Assembly (NCBI GenBank): GCA_903885525.1 | Contig: CAISJA010000237.1 | Coordinates: forward strand, 1 to 9,393 | From: an uncultured Opitutaceae bacterium | GTDB taxonomy: Bacteria > Verrucomicrobiota > Verrucomicrobiia > Opitutales > Opitutaceae | Length of the DNA: 9,393 nt | Direction of reading: 5' to 3' | Shown: one piece after another, positions 7,415-9,393 of the stretch | How positions within the stretch are numbered: position 1 is the stretch's first letter | Layout of the letters: every line of letters begins with the position of its first letter | The notes under the pieces: model-generated | What the model saw: only the letters and a program-made list of their open reading frames with translations | What the model was told of the DNA's origin: nothing | Databases searched by the model: none | Program-made: the position numbers and the translations under genes

Positions 7415-8780
7415 AGCGCGTAATCTCTTGGAGGAAAGTTAGCTTCAAATCACCTACCGGCCCGTTGCGCTGTTTGGCAACGATTAAGTCGGCCGCCCCG
7501 GCGGCGGTCTGGAAGCGTTCATCGGAATCTTTGGGTCGGGAAAGCATGAGGACAACGTCGGCATCCTGCTCGATCGAGCCGGACTCCCGCAAGTCCGACA
7601 GACGCGGGGTGCGGTTCTCCTTCTCGGACGAGCGGTTGAGCTGGCTTAGGACTATGACTGGCAGATCCAGTTCCTTGGCCATCGCTTTTAATCCGCGGGA
7701 AACCTCGGCCACCTGCTGTTCGCGGGGCGCGCGGGGGTCGCTGCCGCTCACGAGCTGGAGGTAATCGACCACGATCAGGCCAAGCTTTTTGCGCGCGTAG
7801 ATGCGGCGGGACTTGGCCCGCATTTCCATGATCGTGAGATTGCTCGAGTCGTCGATCAGGATGGGAGCCTTCTTGAACTCCTCCGCGGTTTGCCCGAGGG
7901 CATTGACCTCGCGGCCGTCCCGGCTGACGAGGCCGTCGCGCAGGAGCTTCAGGTTCACCCGGGCGCGGGAGCACAACATGCGCAGGGCCAGCTGGGAGGA
8001 GCTCATTTCGAGGGAGAAGACCAAGGTCGGCACGGGATCGCCCTTCCCGGGCTTGGGCAGGGCGGCCGCCTCGGCGATGTTGAGCGCAAAACTCGTCTTG
8101 CCCATGGAAGGGCGGGCGGCGACCACGATCATTTCCTGCTTCTGGAAGCCGAAGGTCATGGCATCGAGGTCCTTGAATCCGGAAGTCACGCCGGTGAGCT
8201 CGCCTTTCTTCATCATCAGCTTGGCGATGACGGCATTGGCCTCCTTGATCGACTCCTTGATCTCCTCGGCACTGTCGCTGACGCGGTCCTGCGTGACCGT
8301 GAAAAGTTCCTGCTCCACCTTGTCGACGAATTCTTCCAGCCCGCCGGAGAAGCTGTAGCACTGCTCCACCGCCCCGGTGGCGGTCTTGATCAGCTCGCGC
8401 AGCAGGTGCTTTTCGCGCACCTTTTCGATGAAGTAGCCGGCATGGGCGGTGGTCGGGATCCGGCTCGTAACCTGCATGAGGTACGGGAATCCACCCACCG
8501 CCTCGAGCTGGCGGCGGGTCGTGAGTTCCTCGGCGAGGATTTCCAGCGAGACGGGCGGGCTCTTCTGATAGATCTCCACCATCGTCTCGAAGAGCAGCCG
8601 GTTGGCCGGAGAATAAAAGGCCTCGGCGTTGAGGCGCGCCTCCAGGCAGCGCGCGATGGTATCGCTGCCGTCGAGCAGGCAGCAGGCGATGACGTGTTCC
8701 TCCGCCTCGGGAGAATGCGGCGGGGAACGGTCCGGCAGACCCGCGGGGAGCGAGGAGGTGGCCGAAGGCGGCTTGGCCAT
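7395..8780 (-). CDS. dnaB: Replicative DNA helicase DnaB
   Basis: Hexameric ATP-driven helicase that unwinds DNA 5' to 3' at the replication fork and recruits primase. The 461-residue product has the N-terminal helical domain (about 22-125, opening PHSPEAEEHVIACCLLDG), a linker, and the RecA-like C-terminal domain (about 195-455). Motifs seen: Walker A ARPSMGKTS (222-230), FSLEMS (255-260), Walker B LIVVDYLQL (335-343) with Asp339, the LSQLNR segment (378-383), DLRESGSIEQDAD (396-408), and KQRNGPVG (436-443), which holds the likely arginine finger. Length is normal, and no intein interrupts the usual insertion sites. A Pro/Ser-rich segment of about 20 residues precedes the conserved N-terminus. 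The ATG at 8780 lies 31 nt after rplI; the rplI-dnaB pairing is widespread in bacteria. The last 20 nt overlap the start of bamA. Confidence 0.97.
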   Translation of the reverse strand: MAKPPSATSSLPAGLPDRSPPHSPEAEEHVIACCLLDGSDTIARCLEARLNAEAFYSPANRLLFETMVEIYQKSPPVSLEILAEELTTRRQLEAVGGFPYLMQVTSRIPTTAHAGYFIEKVREKHLLRELIKTATGAVEQCYSFSGGLEEFVDKVEQELFTVTQDRVSDSAEEIKESIKEANAVIAKLMMKKGELTGVTSGFKDLDAMTFGFQKQEMIVVAARPSMGKTSFALNIAEAAALPKPGKGDPVPTLVFSLEMSSSQLALRMLCSRARVNLKLLRDGLVSRDGREVNALGQTAEEFKKAPILIDDSSNLTIMEMRAKSRRIYARKKLGLIVVDYLQLVSGSDPRAPREQQVAEVSRGLKAMAKELDLPVIVLSQLNRSSEKENRTPRLSDLRESGSIEQDADVVLMLSRPKDSDERFQTAAGAADLIVAKQRNGPVGDLKLTFLQEITRFENFTS

Positions 8781-8811
8781 GTCCGGAGAGGGGTCGAACG
8801 TCGGGCGGACG

Positions 8812-9288
8812 TTACGACTTGACCGGCTCGATCGGATTTTCGGAAACGACTTCGAACGAGAGTTCGACCGTGACCTCGGGGTGCAGCTTGATCTTCACCT
8901 CGTGCTTGCCGAGGGTCTTGACCGGCTGGCCGAGGTGGATGCGGCGTTTCTCGATCGTGATGCCGGCGGCGGTGAGCTTGTCGTGGAGGTCGTTGGTGGT
9001 GACGGCACCGAAGAGCTTGCCGCCCTCGCCCGTCTTCACAGCGATGGCCAGATTGGTCTTGGCGAGCTGCTTGGCCAGTTCATTGGCGCCGTCGAGTTCC
9101 TTGGCTTCGCGGAGGGCGCGGGCCTTCTTCAGGGCCTCGACCTGCTTGCGGTTGGAGATGGTGAGCGGCACCGCCTTGCCCTGGGGCAGGAGGAAATTGC
9201 GCGCATAGCCGGCGCGGACTTTGACCTGGTCGCCTTCGGCGCCAAGGCCGTCGACCGGTTGGAGGAGGAGAACTTCGTTATGAGCCAT
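8812..9288 (-). CDS. rplI: 50S ribosomal protein L9
   Basis: Large-subunit protein that binds 23S rRNA near the base of the L1 stalk and helps keep the reading frame. The 158-residue product shows the L9 signature GDQVKVRAGYARNFLLPQGKA (19-39) in the N-terminal RNA-binding domain. A long charged connecting helix (about 46-80) leads to the C-terminal domain (about 85-150), marked by GKLFGAVTTNDL (90-101). Length is slightly above the usual 148-150 because of a short C-terminal extension (ENPIEPVKS). The ATG at 9288 aligns with the family start. It lies 47 nt after ssb and 31 nt before dnaB. In many bacteria rpsR separates ssb from rplI; here nothing fits between them. Confidence 0.97.
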   Translation of the reverse strand: MAHNEVLLLQPVDGLGAEGDQVKVRAGYARNFLLPQGKAVPLTISNRKQVEALKKARALREAKELDGANELAKQLAKTNLAIAVKTGEGGKLFGAVTTNDLHDKLTAAGITIEKRRIHLGQPVKTLGKHEVKIKLHPEVTVELSFEVVSENPIEPVKS

Positions 9289-9335
9289 GTTCGGACTGAG
9301 TTGGTAGTGTTTGAGTAAAGGAGGGGGACGGCCGC

Positions 9336-9393
9336 TCAGAACGGGACGTCTTCGTCGAGATTTTCCTGCGGAGGCGGCGCGGCCGGGGCGGGA
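9336..9393 (-). CDS. ssb: Single-stranded DNA-binding protein, C-terminal end only
   Basis: Only the last 18 codons are in the window; the gene continues past the right edge. They encode a Pro/Ala-rich linker (PAPAAPPPQ) followed by ENLDEDVPF and a TGA stop. The acidic tail ending in Pro-Phe is the hallmark of bacterial SSB, the tip that docks replication and repair partners. Position before rplI agrees, as ssb is commonly encoded in the rpsF-ssb-rpsR-rplI neighbourhood. The OB-fold domain is outside the window, so the call rests on the tail and the context. Confidence 0.88.
   Translation of the reverse strand, partial: PAPAAPPPQENLDEDVPF

Noticed and set aside
8781..8811. Possible hairpin (GTCCG/CGGAC) in the rplI-dnaB gap
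   Set aside because: The stem is only 5 bp with a loop of about 20 nt and no T-tract. It is well within chance for this base composition.

Overview
The window is GC-rich chromosomal DNA from a Gram-negative (diderm) bacterium. Gene content and protein style point to Verrucomicrobiota, probably Opitutaceae. That placement rests on recalled family resemblance and on the unusual ssb-rplI-dnaB-bamA-ompH-lpxD-prs order, not on a search. All genes look intact and housekeeping, and coding density is high.

Layout: a plus-strand pyrE (172-741) lies at the left end. It converges on a minus-strand cluster filling the rest. Read in the direction of transcription (right to left), the cluster is: the 3' end of ssb (cut by the window edge), rplI (ribosomal protein L9), dnaB (replicative helicase), bamA (outer-membrane protein assembly), ompH/skp (periplasmic chaperone), lpxD (lipid A synthesis), prs (PRPP synthetase) and an htrA/degP-type periplasmic protease. 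Gaps within the cluster are 16-48 nt, and dnaB and bamA overlap by 20 nt, as expected for an operon. Two intrinsic terminator-like hairpins are visible. One ends the cluster after htrA. The other lies inside the cluster, directly before the lpxD start codon, and may split it into two transcription units or attenuate the distal genes.

Functionally the cluster joins replication and translation (ssb, rplI, dnaB) to outer-membrane building and quality control (bamA, ompH, lpxD, htrA), plus nucleotide precursor supply (prs, with pyrE facing it using the same PRPP). OmpH escorts unfolded outer-membrane proteins to the BamA barrel, HtrA degrades those that misfold, and LpxD builds the lipid A of the same membrane.

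I see no mobile element, CRISPR array, tRNA, rRNA, intein or defence system, and no clearly new biological system. The points most worth a second look are the terminator abutting the lpxD start codon, the lack of a recognisable Shine-Dalgarno sequence at all eight visible starts, the TTG start of bamA inside dnaB, and arginines in the PRPP loop of PyrE.
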